Notes: generated by a model from the letters alone, not told the origin. A stretch of 18,570 nucleotides of DNA from Streptosporangiaceae bacterium (GCA_030045175.1 JASIBM010000055.1:1-18570), one strand, 5' to 3'; shown: positions 6,444-13,433, counted from the stretch's first letter. Numbers and translations: made by a program.

Positions 6444-7055
6444 ATGATGGACACATACCCTCGCGACGCCTGGCTGCGCCTGGGTCGCATGCTTGAGCGG
6501 CGCAGGGCAGAGCTTGGCTACGGCTTCCGGCAGCGGGCCATCTTCGTGCGCGCCCGCGGGGCCGGCGCGATCTCCCTGAAGACGATCAGCCGCCTGGAGA
6601 AGGGCGAGCGAGGCTCCTACCCTGAGTCCACGCTTGGCACCGTCGAGGCCATGTACCAGTGGTCGCCTGGCAGCGTGGAGTCGGTCCTGACCGGCGGGGA
6701 GCCTAACCCGCTGATGGCCGCTCCGCCGCCGGATCGCAACCCCATCACCGTGACGTACACCCCGCCCACGCCAGGAGAGCGGCTGGCTTCCTGGGTGTAT
6801 GTCCGGATGCGGGAGCGCGGCCACGACGATCACGTCATCTTCGACTTCCTCGACGAAGAAGGCCTTCCCCGCGAGCCCACCAGCGTGTCCTCGGTCAAGC
6901 GGATCGCCGACGTCACCGGTGCGACGGCGGCTGAAGTCCTAGCCTTGCTTGGCATCGAGGACATCAGCGCGCGGCGCAGGCAGTGGCACACCGCGATCCG
7001 CGGCGGCCACAATGCGGCGACGGCAAGGAACTCCGAGCTGGGTGGTGCCGGCTAG
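6444..7055 (+). CDS. XRE-like HTH DNA-binding protein with C-terminal helical domain
   Basis: From the ATG at 6444 (a second ATG follows directly) the protein has 203 residues. An HTH-like domain covers about 9-85: AWLRLGRMLERRRAELGYG, then ISLKTISRLEKGERGSYP, with a long insert between helices 1 and 2. A Pro-rich linker (about 93-111, PPPDRNPITVTYTPPTP) leads to a second helical segment (about 112-172) with HVIFDFLDEEGLPREP. This layout is common in actinomycete regulators of unknown target. The frame is open back to 6240, but those residues look random and CGGATGG upstream of 6444 can serve as a weak ribosome binding site. Its last 117 bases are antisense to the end of the convergent membrane-protein gene. 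Confidence 0.72.
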   Translation: MMDTYPRDAWLRLGRMLERRRAELGYGFRQRAIFVRARGAGAISLKTISRLEKGERGSYPESTLGTVEAMYQWSPGSVESVLTGGEPNPLMAAPPPDRNPITVTYTPPTPGERLASWVYVRMRERGHDDHVIFDFLDEEGLPREPTSVSSVKRIADVTGATAAEVLALLGIEDISARRRQWHTAIRGGHNAATARNSELGGAG

Positions 7056-7472
7056 GGCGTAGTCCCGAAGGCCCACGGCCGAGGCCGCGTCAACCTCCGG
7101 GGGTTCAATCCGCCAGCCACGTCTTGCCGCGAGCTCTCGCGGTGGCATCGGTCCTAACGCACCGGACTTGGTGGCCTCCGGCTCTAAGGCACCGTACCTG
7201 CTCCGCACGGCTGCCTCACAACCCTGCCTGAACCCCCGTCGCCACGCCGTCCACGCGTCGGGGACGGTCATGCCGATCAGGCCACCCAGGGTGATCGTCG
7301 TGGCAAGCAGCGCCAGCGCGATGGCATCCAGCTGATCGATCGTGTCATTGAAGGACAAGATGACGGTCACCAGTGTCACGGCCGCGCCCGTCCCCACGCA
7401 CCACGCCGCGAGCCTGGCGCGGGACCAGGATTGAGTCTTACTGAGTTGCTGCCGGAGCGATTTGCTGTCCAT
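6939..7472 (-). CDS. Hypothetical membrane protein, two TM helices
   Basis: A 177-residue protein starting at the ATG at 7472, which has GGGGAGG at 8 nt spacing; the open frame to 7541 lacks this. Two TM helices are predicted by eye at about 22-41 (AAWCVGTGAAVTLVTVILS) and 50-71 (AIALALLATTITLGGLIGM), joined by a short acidic loop. The remaining 100 residues are soluble, Arg- and Ala-rich, and probably cytoplasmic. I recognise no family. The last 39 codons run antisense through the 3' end of the XRE gene, an unusually long convergent overlap; either the C-terminus or the partner's C-terminus may be poorly conserved. Confidence 0.65.
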   Translation of the reverse strand: MDSKSLRQQLSKTQSWSRARLAAWCVGTGAAVTLVTVILSFNDTIDQLDAIALALLATTITLGGLIGMTVPDAWTAWRRGFRQGCEAAVRSRYGALEPEATKSGALGPMPPRELAARRGWRIEPPEVDAASAVGLRDYALAGTTQLGVPCRRRIVAAADRGVPLPAPRADVLDAKQG

Positions 7473-7549
7473 GTCGCTGGCCTCCCCTTTGACGACAGCG
7501 CTCCCCCTCCATCTCTTTCGGTCATTTCTGCGTGCGGCCACAGGGTCTT

Positions 7550-7612
7550 GGTGGTCAGCTAACTAGCCATAAGACACTGTACTGAGTAAGAGCGCCTAAA
7601 TTCGTGACCACC
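7550..7612. promoter_or_regulatory. Spaced inverted repeat around AT-rich promoter-like segment
   Basis: GGTGGTCA (7550-7557) and TGACCACC (7605-7612) are perfect 8-bp inverted arms around a 47-bp stretch that is markedly AT-richer than its surroundings. It lies upstream of the two-TM gene (minus). It may be a pair of half sites flanking a promoter, or chance. Confidence 0.3.
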
Positions 7613-7679
7613 CGTTATCTGGCTCGGCGTGTCGTGGCCATTTGCGTTTTGGCAATGACCCTGCCGAAAAAATGTTCCG

Positions 7680-8543
7680 TCAGTACGAACGCCGCCACGG
7701 CCCTGCGAGGCTCAGCACAACCCGGTCCTCGACCGGGAGATAACCCAGCTTCAGATAGAGCGCGTTGCTGATCGGGTTCGCCAGGTCGGTGAAGAGCACG
7801 ACGGAGCTGGCGCCGCGCTGGAGCGCGAGCTGGCTGATCGCAGCGGTCACCGCGCCGCCATAGCCACGGCCCCGGCAGCCCGCAGGCGTGTACACCGGCC
7901 CCACCCTGGCAACCCCGGCAAGCACCTCGCTGACGCCCGCCATCGACACCGGCTCGCCAGCGACCTGCCACAGCAGGATCTGCCCGGCGTCCAGCCGGTC
8001 GCGGACAAGCCGGTCAGACGAGCCCGCCTCCTGACCGGTCTCCGCCGCGAATTCCTGGTGCCATGCGTTCGCTATGGCGGCATCCGCGTCGGTCGCGATC
8101 CTGGCCATGCCCGCCGGGGCGGGGTCGGGCGGCACCAGTTTCCCAAGGCGGTGCAGCCGTTGCCGCTGCCGGACCCGGTAGTCCTGCGCGGTCAGCGCCG
8201 ACCACGCGCGGGCGAACGCCACCGCATCTGCCTCGGCGCCGTTCACGCCTGACAGAGTGGCCTGGCGGGCCGCCAGGGCGGCAGCCAGCTCGTCAGCCGA
8301 CGCTCCCGGCAAGGGCGTGATCAGCATGGGATGCGGCGGCGTCTGGAGCACCGCGGCGCCAACGCGGCCGTGGCGGGTCCACCATCCGAGCAGCGGCGCG
8401 CTGGTGCCGAACGCGGCCGGGCCGAGCCTTCGCAGGCGGGCGAGCACCGTGAGCAGCACGGTGTGCCGCTCAGGGGCCTGGGTCAGGAACGATCCCGCGA
8501 CCGCGTGGTAAGCGGAAACGTCGTCGGTGAGCGTCCAGGCCAT
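7680..8543 (-). CDS. GNAT-family N-acetyltransferase
   Basis: A 287-residue protein. The C-terminal half (about 145-287) is a GNAT domain: VGPVYTPAGCRGRGYGGAVT contains the acetyl-CoA pyrophosphate loop (CRGRGYG, 223-229), and ANPISNALYLKLGYLPVED (255-273) is the conserved motif B ending. The N-terminal half resembles a degenerate second GNAT-like fold, as in tandem GNAT proteins. It should transfer an acetyl group from acetyl-CoA to an amine; the substrate is unknown. The ATG at 8543 lies 3 nt after the stop of the upstream GNAT gene, so the two are co-transcribed and probably translationally coupled. A T6 run follows the stop codon, but without a matching hairpin before it. Confidence 0.88.
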   Translation of the reverse strand: MAWTLTDDVSAYHAVAGSFLTQAPERHTVLLTVLARLRRLGPAAFGTSAPLLGWWTRHGRVGAAVLQTPPHPMLITPLPGASADELAAALAARQATLSGVNGAEADAVAFARAWSALTAQDYRVRQRQRLHRLGKLVPPDPAPAGMARIATDADAAIANAWHQEFAAETGQEAGSSDRLVRDRLDAGQILLWQVAGEPVSMAGVSEVLAGVARVGPVYTPAGCRGRGYGGAVTAAISQLALQRGASSVVLFTDLANPISNALYLKLGYLPVEDRVVLSLAGPWRRSY

Positions 8544-8546
8544 GTC

Positions 8547-9437
8547 TCATGCTGGCTGGTGCGGGTGGCCGACCGCACCCCAATTTTCTTCTGGACCGCC
8601 AGCCCGCTGGTCACCGGCCACCAAGCCCGCCGGGCGGGCGCTCGCGCGCGGTGACCAGACATACGGCGTGGTGATGGCGACGCACTCGAAGCCGGCCCGC
8701 TCCAGGATCGGCCTGCTCTGGTCTGACGCGTCTACGGCCAGGTACCGGTAGCCCCGCGCGGCGGCCAGCTCCGCCCGGTGGCGCAGGAGCGCCCGGTAGA
8801 TGCCGCGCCGGCGCCATGCCGCCAGCGTGCCGCCGCTGAACAGGCCAGCGAACTGCGCGCCTGGCACGAACTCGATCCTCGCCGCGGCCACCGGCTCTTC
8901 GCCCGCGAGCGCCACCACGAGGCCCACACGTTCAGGGGCGGAGGTCAGCTGCGCAAGCAACTCCGCGCGGCGCCCGGCGCCGTCCTTCCCGAACACCTGC
9001 TCACGCACCCTGGTGAACTGATCCAGGCCTGCGGCGTGCGCCACCGCCTCGAGCCGGACCCCGGCCGGCCCGTCAGGCTCACCCAGCCTCGCGAGGACGT
9101 CGGTTACCTCGGCAATCATCAGCGACTCGGGTTCGTCGGCGACGAACCCCGCGCCGCGCAGCCGCTCGGCCAGGTCGCTGGGTTCGTCGTAGCTGTACAG
9201 CTTCCATTCAAAGCGCTCGCCCCGCGCGGCGAACAGCTCGACCTGAGTCCCGATGACCTCGTCGGCGCAATCCGCGTCGAGCTCGGACCAGAGGATGCCC
9301 GATTCACCGGAGCCAGGCCGCGCGAGCCGCCTGAGCACCCGTCCGTCGGCCTCGTAGACGGCGCCGGTGCCGTCCGGGGCGGTGTTCCTCCGCACCTGCG
9401 CCCCGAACGCCGCGAGCAGGCTTGACGTGTGTGCCAT
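8547..9437 (-). CDS. GNAT-family N-acetyltransferase
   Basis: From the ATG at 9437 the protein has 296 residues. The C-terminal GNAT domain carries LFSGGTLAAWRRRGIYRALL (199-218) with the acyl-CoA loop RRRGIY, then YRYLAVDASDQSRPILERAGF (230-250), the conserved motif B. The N-terminal part (1-125) is a second, diverged domain with FEWKLYSYDEP (77-87). The Ala/Gly/Pro-rich tail after about residue 265 is probably disordered. No ribosome binding site precedes 9437; TTTGAG-17-TATGTG upstream would allow a short leader, and an ATG at 9455 is an alternative start. The substrate is unknown. It forms a pair with the following GNAT gene. Confidence 0.85.
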   Translation of the reverse strand: MAHTSSLLAAFGAQVRRNTAPDGTGAVYEADGRVLRRLARPGSGESGILWSELDADCADEVIGTQVELFAARGERFEWKLYSYDEPSDLAERLRGAGFVADEPESLMIAEVTDVLARLGEPDGPAGVRLEAVAHAAGLDQFTRVREQVFGKDGAGRRAELLAQLTSAPERVGLVVALAGEEPVAAARIEFVPGAQFAGLFSGGTLAAWRRRGIYRALLRHRAELAAARGYRYLAVDASDQSRPILERAGFECVAITTPYVWSPRASARPAGLVAGDQRAGGPEENWGAVGHPHQPA

Positions 9438-9521
9438 GGCGCAAGGCCAGCACATACGGCTGGCTGTCAGCAACTCAAATTCGGCCCGCCTAGGCCAGCA
9501 CTGGCGACGTGCACGCCGCGC

Positions 9522-10697
9522 TTACAGGCCAGGAACGGCACCAGGGCGCTTGACCTTCGACAGCTTCGACATCGCATGCCCTCGGGTCAACCGTCCGCGC
9601 CGAGCATGGGCGCCGCGCTCCGCATCCGGCCGATCCGATGCGAGGTGATCGGCATCCGGGTCGGCGCCGGCCAGGTGCTCAGCGCCGGCGGCCCGATGCG
9701 ATGTGGCGTCGGCGTCAGCCCGCCTGTCATCGCTGAACTCAGGCTCGTCCCAGGCCAATGTGAGATCAGGTCCGGCGTGGAAACGCACCTGCGCGGCCTC
9801 GTCGAGCCGTGAGAAGCCGGTGACTAGCGTCGACTCGACACCGCCAGACTCGGCTGGCGGCACGCCGTCTGACCGCACGGAATCGGTGGCAGACGCAGCG
9901 TCGGCACCGCCCGTGTCGGCACTGCCCGTGTCGGCGTGCTGCGCCTGATGCCCTGCGGTGCTGACCGCACTTCGCTGGCTGGCCCTGATCCTGGCCTCAG
10001 TTTCGGCCCTGGCCGCGGACGCGGCCATCGCCCATGACCCGGCCCTGTCGACATCAGGCACGGCCACGTCAGGCACGGCCACGTCACGCACGGCCACGTC
10101 ACGCACGGCCACGTCACGCACGGCCACGTCACGCTCGGCCACGTCACGCACGGCCACGTCAGGCAGCGCGGTGGCGAGCTCTTCTGAGCCAGGCCGATCG
10201 CTAACCACATCAGGCTCTTCGATGGCGCGCCGCCTGACGGCGGTGATCTCACGGAACACCGGGCCGTCGTCGTCATCGACCACGTCGCGGTAGGCGCGAG
10301 CCGCGCTCTCTTCCCCCCAGGCCAGCACCGCCGATGACGCCTGCGGCGGGACTAGCACGCGAGCGGGCGCCCGCCCGCCATAGGCCTGGCCGGCCCGATC
10401 GCCCCGCCTGGCCTGCGGCTCGCGGCCAGCCTGGCCTGCCGCCACGCTCGCGCGCGCGGATCCGGCGGAGCTGTCGTGCCGCACGAGCAGCCCAGCGAGT
10501 TGCTCCGCGTCCTCCGCCGCGATACCGAAAACGACACGCGGCTGCCCCCAGGGCTCCTCCAGCGAGTAACCGACGTAGCTCGACACCGTCGGCATCGGAT
10601 CGGTCACCAGGCCGTGCGTCGCGCGCCAGCAGTACCAGGCACGCTCGAGCTCGGCTGCCGCAGCCTCAGCCCGCTGAACTAGATCCGGATCCCGCAT
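9522..10697 (-). CDS. Hypothetical acidic protein with tandem DVAVR pentapeptides
   Basis: A 391-residue protein I do not recognise. The first 75 residues look folded (AELERAWYCWRATHGLVTDP, then SYVGYSLEEPWGQPRVVFGI) and are the likely conserved domain. The rest is low-complexity: Arg/Ala/Gly-rich to about 140, then seven to eight DVAVR/DVAVP/DVAER pentapeptides at about 177-216 encoded by a 15-bp tandem repeat. After that come Asp/Ala/Ser/Thr-rich repeats (for example DTGSADTGGAD) and a basic C-terminus (KLSKVKRPG). The ATG at 10697 has GAGGGAGGG at 6 nt spacing. There is no signal peptide or TM segment, so it is probably cytoplasmic and largely disordered. It lies 84 bp upstream of the GNAT pair in the same orientation. 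This is not the pentapeptide-repeat (A[DN]LXX) family. Confidence 0.75.
   Translation of the reverse strand: MRDPDLVQRAEAAAAELERAWYCWRATHGLVTDPMPTVSSYVGYSLEEPWGQPRVVFGIAAEDAEQLAGLLVRHDSSAGSARASVAAGQAGREPQARRGDRAGQAYGGRAPARVLVPPQASSAVLAWGEESAARAYRDVVDDDDGPVFREITAVRRRAIEEPDVVSDRPGSEELATALPDVAVRDVAERDVAVRDVAVRDVAVRDVAVPDVAVPDVDRAGSWAMAASAARAETEARIRASQRSAVSTAGHQAQHADTGSADTGGADAASATDSVRSDGVPPAESGGVESTLVTGFSRLDEAAQVRFHAGPDLTLAWDEPEFSDDRRADADATSHRAAGAEHLAGADPDADHLASDRPDAERGAHARRGRLTRGHAMSKLSKVKRPGAVPGL
10051..10170. repeat. 15-bp tandem repeat, about 8 units
   Basis: Units on the plus strand begin ACGTC/ACATC, with consensus ACGTCACGCACGGCC. Starts are at 10051, 10066, 10081, 10096, 10111, 10126, 10141 and a diverged unit at 10156. 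Units 3, 4, 5 and 7 are identical. The unit is a multiple of three, so copy-number change keeps the minus-strand reading frame. Confidence 0.95.
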
Positions 10698-11309
10698 GGC
10701 GGTCCCTCCCTCGTAGCGAGGCGCGCTAACCGCACGGCCGTACCCAAGGGCGCGCTCGCCGCGCCATTTGCCGGGGTGCTCCGCTGTCGCCTCTTCCGCA
10801 CGCTGTTCCGCATCGCGGCCGAGCGAGAGCCGACGGGCGCGGACGTCTTGGTGCCGCTGACGCTGCTCGGCAGCGGCGTGGGCACAAGTATGGCCTGGGT
10901 GAGCCGCCTAGCAGGAGCGATTACTTAAAGTCGCAGATCGACTACAATCTGCAAAGAGGGCTCGTTTCCGTGCGGATGACCCCGTTCCCCGGTGATGACC
11001 GGTAGCGCGAACCGTCGGTCATGACTTATCCGGCTCGTTCCGCTACCCATGCAAGCAGGTGCCGCTCAAGGCGGCTGAATTTGCGCGCTTTTAGATTTCT
11101 CTGACCAGATGGTCCGCTGAGCAGGCTGGACCGGCCCCGGCGTGACCACCGGGAACACCGCCCAGAGCACCACCGCTCTGCGCATAACGGTCCCGGCACC
11201 CCTTTGTCCGCCGGAGCCGATCCCCCCTGTCCCTGCGCTGAGCCGCGCTAGGCATGCTCGGACGCGCCCGCCACCCCCGTGAGCCGGGCGCCAGGCCGCG
11301 GCCAGGCGT
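10698..11309. other. Gene-poor interval between the DVAVR-repeat gene and bldC
   Basis: About 610 bases. One plus-strand frame is open from 10681 to 10927 and ends in a protein-like stretch (ADVLVPLTLLGSGVGTSMAW), but it has no credible start. Two hairpins are visible: GCAGAT/ATCTGC (10933-10938 and 10947-10952, 8-nt loop) and ATGACCG/CGGTCAT (10995-11001 and 11016-11022). The segment 10920-11100 is less GC-rich than the coding regions. I see no defined gene. Confidence 0.5.
10933..10952. other. Small perfect hairpin
   Basis: GCAGAT and ATCTGC flank an 8-nt loop and are followed by AAAGAG. It may be a weak terminator or part of a regulatory leader; it sits in the gene-poor stretch downstream of bldC. 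Confidence 0.3.
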
Positions 11310-11513
11310 TTACTCCGAGCGCTGCTGCGGGATGCCCGCAAGCAGTGCGCGGACCTCCGTCTCACGATAACGACGGTGGCCACCGAGCGTCCTAATGGAC
11401 GTGAGCTTCCCCGCCTTGGCCCAACGCGTCACGGTCTTTGGGTCAACCCTGAACATCGTTGCGACCTCGGCCGGGGTAAGCAGCGGCTCGGCCTCTGGGG
11501 TACGTGCAGACAT
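11310..11513 (-). CDS. bldC: Developmental transcriptional regulator BldC
   Basis: A 67-residue protein beginning MSARTPEAEPLLTPAEVATM and ending AGIPQQRSE, which matches my memory of Streptomyces BldC almost throughout. It consists of a single MerR-like winged HTH (about 11-57) with the recognition segment DPKTVTRWAKAG and wing IRTLGGHRRY, and no effector domain. In Streptomyces BldC delays entry into development by controlling many sporulation genes and binds AT-rich direct repeats cooperatively. The ATG at 11513 is chosen because AGGAGGAGA lies upstream and because it gives the family's exact N-terminus; the open frame to 11624 is not needed. It is transcribed from a promoter near 11620-11647. 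Confidence 0.95.
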   Translation of the reverse strand: MSARTPEAEPLLTPAEVATMFRVDPKTVTRWAKAGKLTSIRTLGGHRRYRETEVRALLAGIPQQRSE

Positions 11514-11604
11514 TTGATCGTCTCTCCTCCTGGACCCGTTGTGCGATCCCTGCGTCTGGTATGTATGTTCCTTGCTCCATTTCGGAGCCTGCCGTGGATG
11601 TCCT

Positions 11605-11626
11605 ATATGGTCTACTGGTACCATAT
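11605..11626. promoter_or_regulatory. Inverted repeat overlapping the bldC -10 region
   Basis: ATATGGT (11605-11611) and ACCATAT (11620-11626) are perfect 7-bp arms separated by 8 nt. The site covers the predicted -10 and start region of bldC, an obvious position for a repressor, possibly for autoregulation. Confidence 0.45.
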
Positions 11627-11647
11627 TGCCATCACCAGCGGTGACAA
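11620..11647 (-). promoter_or_regulatory. Candidate bldC promoter
   Basis: On the minus strand: -35 TTGTCA (11647-11642), 16-nt spacer, -10 TATGGT (11625-11620). This predicts a leader of about 100 nt before the bldC ATG. A second possible -10, TATAGG, lies about 18 nt further downstream. Confidence 0.5.
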
Positions 11648-12460
11648 AGCGACCACCAGGAGCAGAAGTTTTTCACGCGCCCCCGTCGCCCCCCGCTGAC
11701 CTCAAACACTCCGTGTGATCTCGTGTACACACATCGTAACAACGGGTAGATCCGGGAGCACATGCCCGCCTCCTGCCGACTACTGTGTGTAGCCACTTTT
11801 GTCACCGCGGCCCCGAACGCGGCCGAGCGTGCGCCACGCTCCAGGCCTGAACCTGTGCTCTTGTTTTTAGCTGCTTTCTGCCGGGTCCTGCTCCGTCGCG
11901 TAGACGACCGCACCGGCACTGATCGCCGCTCACCTCCTCATGCAGGGGTCACGCACTGTCACATCCGCTACTGCGTCGCACGTCAGCGCGCGTGGCACCC
12001 GCATCCCCCCGGGCTACGGCTGATCCCCAGCACCCGCTATAACTATCGGCTGTGCCGGGATAATCCTCCGCAGTTCTACGGCATGCTCTGTCACGAGGTA
12101 TTTGCCCCGCACAGGCGCCTTCATACATTGCGCGTCGTCAGAACTCCAAAGCTTTGCGTGTTCTGTGATTACTCTTGGTGCAGAACTCGGCCAGCGGGGA
12201 CGCAAGGCGACGGCAGGCCCCGCAGCGGCGCCGGCCGGGCTCCTGGCGGGACGGCCCGCAAGCGCGGTAGCCGTGCCGCGGGGCCAGCCGGCTCTGTGCG
12301 CGGCGCAAGCTGCGGCGCAACTGAGGAGGTACCGCCGGGAGCGCGAGCCGTCCAAAACAGGTACGGTTGTCTGTGTACGCCAGGCACTAGCCACGCTGGG
12401 TTCCATACGATGGGACTACAGCGGGCGGTCTGACGTGCAAGAAACCGGTCACGCCGAGTT

Positions 12461-12466
12461 TATGAT
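12461..12466 (+). promoter_or_regulatory. Candidate -10 element for DUF3073 gene
   Basis: TATGAT is close to the TATAAT/TANNNT -10 consensus and lies 66 bp before the start codon. No good -35 is visible at 16-18 nt. Confidence 0.4.
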
Positions 12467-12475
12467 TCAGTAGGC

Positions 12476-12508
12476 ATCACACGCGGTGATCAGGAACCAT
12501 CCGGTTCC
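12476..12508 (+). other. Two stem-loops in the DUF3073 leader
   Basis: ATCAC/GTGAT (12476-12480 and 12486-12490) and GGAACC/GGTTCC (12493-12498 and 12503-12508, 4-nt loop) are perfect arms placed between the -10 element and the ribosome binding site. They may influence translation or mark operator half sites. Confidence 0.35.
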
Positions 12509-12531
12509 GTACGTTCGAGGGGGTCGAGCCA

Positions 12532-12774
12532 ATGGGGCGCGGCCGAGCCAAGGCCAAGCAGGTGAAGGTGGCACGCCAGCTCAAGTACAGCGGTGGCGGC
12601 ACTGACCTTGACCGGCTGCGGGCAGAGCTGGTTCGCGGCACGGATCAGCGGGATTCCGATGACGGGGACGCCTACCCGGACCTCGGTGACCGCTACTCTT
12701 TCGCCGACGACGACACTGAGGACGAACTCGACGACGACATCGAGGACGACTTAGGCGGCGCTCAGGTCGGCTGA
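12532..12774 (+). CDS. DUF3073 family protein
   Basis: An 80-residue protein. The N-terminus MGRGRAKAKQVKVARQLKY followed by SGGGTDLDRL is the hallmark of DUF3073, a small actinobacterial family of unknown function with a basic N-terminus and a very acidic C-terminus (here about residues 40-75, DDDTEDELDDDIEDD). The ATG at 12532 follows a GAGGGGG ribosome binding site. I recall the gene lying near bldC in Streptomyces, which the present order reproduces. Its stop overlaps the end of the convergent SCP2-like gene by 13 bp. The charge split suggests a nucleic-acid or protein contact, but this is not established. Confidence 0.93.
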   Translation: MGRGRAKAKQVKVARQLKYSGGGTDLDRLRAELVRGTDQRDSDDGDAYPDLGDRYSFADDDTEDELDDDIEDDLGGAQVG

Positions 12775-13223
12775 GCTAGTGACAGCGGCAGGTAGCACGA
12801 GAGGTCCGAGCGCGGGCCGCTCGCCCTGACTGAGCCGCTGCCGGTCGCGCTTGACCAGTCCAGCCGGCCGGTCACCAGACGGATCCAGGTCACCGGATCG
12901 GCCTCGACCACGTTGGGGGGCGTGCCTCGGGTGTGCCGAGGGCCTGGCACGCACTGGGTGGCGCCGTAGGGCGGAATCCTTACCTCTACCGCGCGGCCAG
13001 GCGCTTGCTCCGCGAGGACGTTGAGCGCGTGGATCGTGGCACCTCGGAGCGCCTCGGCATCCGGCTTCAAGCCGACGTCGATGGCGGCGCCCACCGCGTC
13101 AACGCACGCGGCGCCGAGCGCGGCGGCCGTGCGCGGGCCCGCCCACGGCTGAGCACCCAGCGCGGCGAGTTGCACCCCGACCGCCGCGAGCAGCCGCTCG
13201 GGGTCGAGACGTCGCGCTGCCAT
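12762..13223 (-). CDS. SCP2-like sterol carrier family protein
   Basis: From the ATG at 13223 (MAARRLDPERLLA) the protein has 153 residues. The C-terminal half carries VEVRIPPYGATQCVPGPRHT (79-98) and RGTPPNVVEADPVTWIRLVTG (99-119, shown here as consecutive parts), a signature I associate with the actinobacterial 'sterol carrier family protein' next to DUF3073 and purine genes. The SCP2 fold has a hydrophobic tunnel for lipids or hydrophobic acyl groups; the actual ligand in these bacteria is unknown. An Ala-rich helical N-terminal part (1-70) precedes it. A start at 13274 is open but has no support. Confidence 0.85.
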   Translation of the reverse strand: MAARRLDPERLLAAVGVQLAALGAQPWAGPRTAAALGAACVDAVGAAIDVGLKPDAEALRGATIHALNVLAEQAPGRAVEVRIPPYGATQCVPGPRHTRGTPPNVVEADPVTWIRLVTGRLDWSSATGSGSVRASGPRSDLSCYLPLSLAQPT

Positions 13224-13281
13224 GGGACCTGACGGTAGCCGACCGGGTTCGGTGGACAAGCACACTGGATCCACCCTCGCG

Positions 13282-13433
13282 AGCCAACTGCGCTAGCGCC
13301 GGAGGCGAGCGGGGACTAGCACGGCGCGCCAGCCAACTGCGCTAGCGCCGGAGGCGAGCGGGGACTAGCACGGCGCGCGAGCCAAAGGCGCTCAAATAGC
13401 GCCGGAGGCGAGCGGGGACTAGCACAGTGCGCG
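13282..13433. repeat. Triplicated 49-bp direct repeat
   Basis: Copies at 13282-13330, 13331-13379 and 13380-13433. The first two are identical except for the last base. The third carries a 5-bp insertion and a few changes but retains a 28-bp core from AGCGCCGG to GACTAGCAC. Each of the first two contains the palindrome GCGCTAGCGC and a GCTAG...CTAGC inverted pair. The array fills the region between two divergent genes and ends at the -10 element of the lectin gene. Confidence 0.95.

Larger units (their letters stand above)
11514..12531. other. Long divergent intergenic region between bldC and DUF3073 gene
   Basis: About 1 kb with lower GC than flanking genes and no convincing protein gene. 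Several open frames exist on both strands, none with a ribosome binding site or recognisable sequence. A minus-strand stretch at 12138-12320 has high third-position GC and a CGAC...C cysteine pattern, but starts and context are poor. Other visible elements are a perfect CAAAGCTTTG palindrome (12147-12156), a CGCTATAAC...GGATAATCC stretch near 12035-12067, and the DUF3073 promoter at the right end. It could hold a non-coding RNA or multiple regulator sites; nothing can be assigned firmly. Confidence 0.5.

Noticed and set aside
7095..7120. tRNA T-arm-like sequence GGGGGTTCAATCC
   Set aside because: No matching acceptor, D or anticodon stems around it, and it lies inside the two-TM gene.
10051..10170. 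CRISPR-like array
   Set aside because: Units are 15 bp and directly adjacent with no spacers, and they lie inside a coding frame.
10681..10927. Plus-strand open frame ending in a protein-like ADVLVPLTLLGSG segment
   Set aside because: No start codon with a ribosome binding site, overlap with the 5' end of the minus-strand gene, and no family recognised; most likely chance in GC-rich sequence.
12138..12320. Possible small Cys-containing protein on the minus strand
   Set aside because: High third-position GC is suggestive, but only TTG/CTG-type starts are available near the frame's beginning and no ribosome binding site is seen; kept only as part of a finding.
11762..12433. 223-codon plus-strand open frame in the bldC upstream region
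   Set aside because: Composition is Arg/Pro/Cys-rich without hydrophobic pattern, there is no ribosome binding site, and other frames across the same DNA are equally open.
13282..13433. CRISPR array or transposon end
   Set aside because: Copies are contiguous with no spacers, and no cas or transposase gene or flanking target duplication is present.
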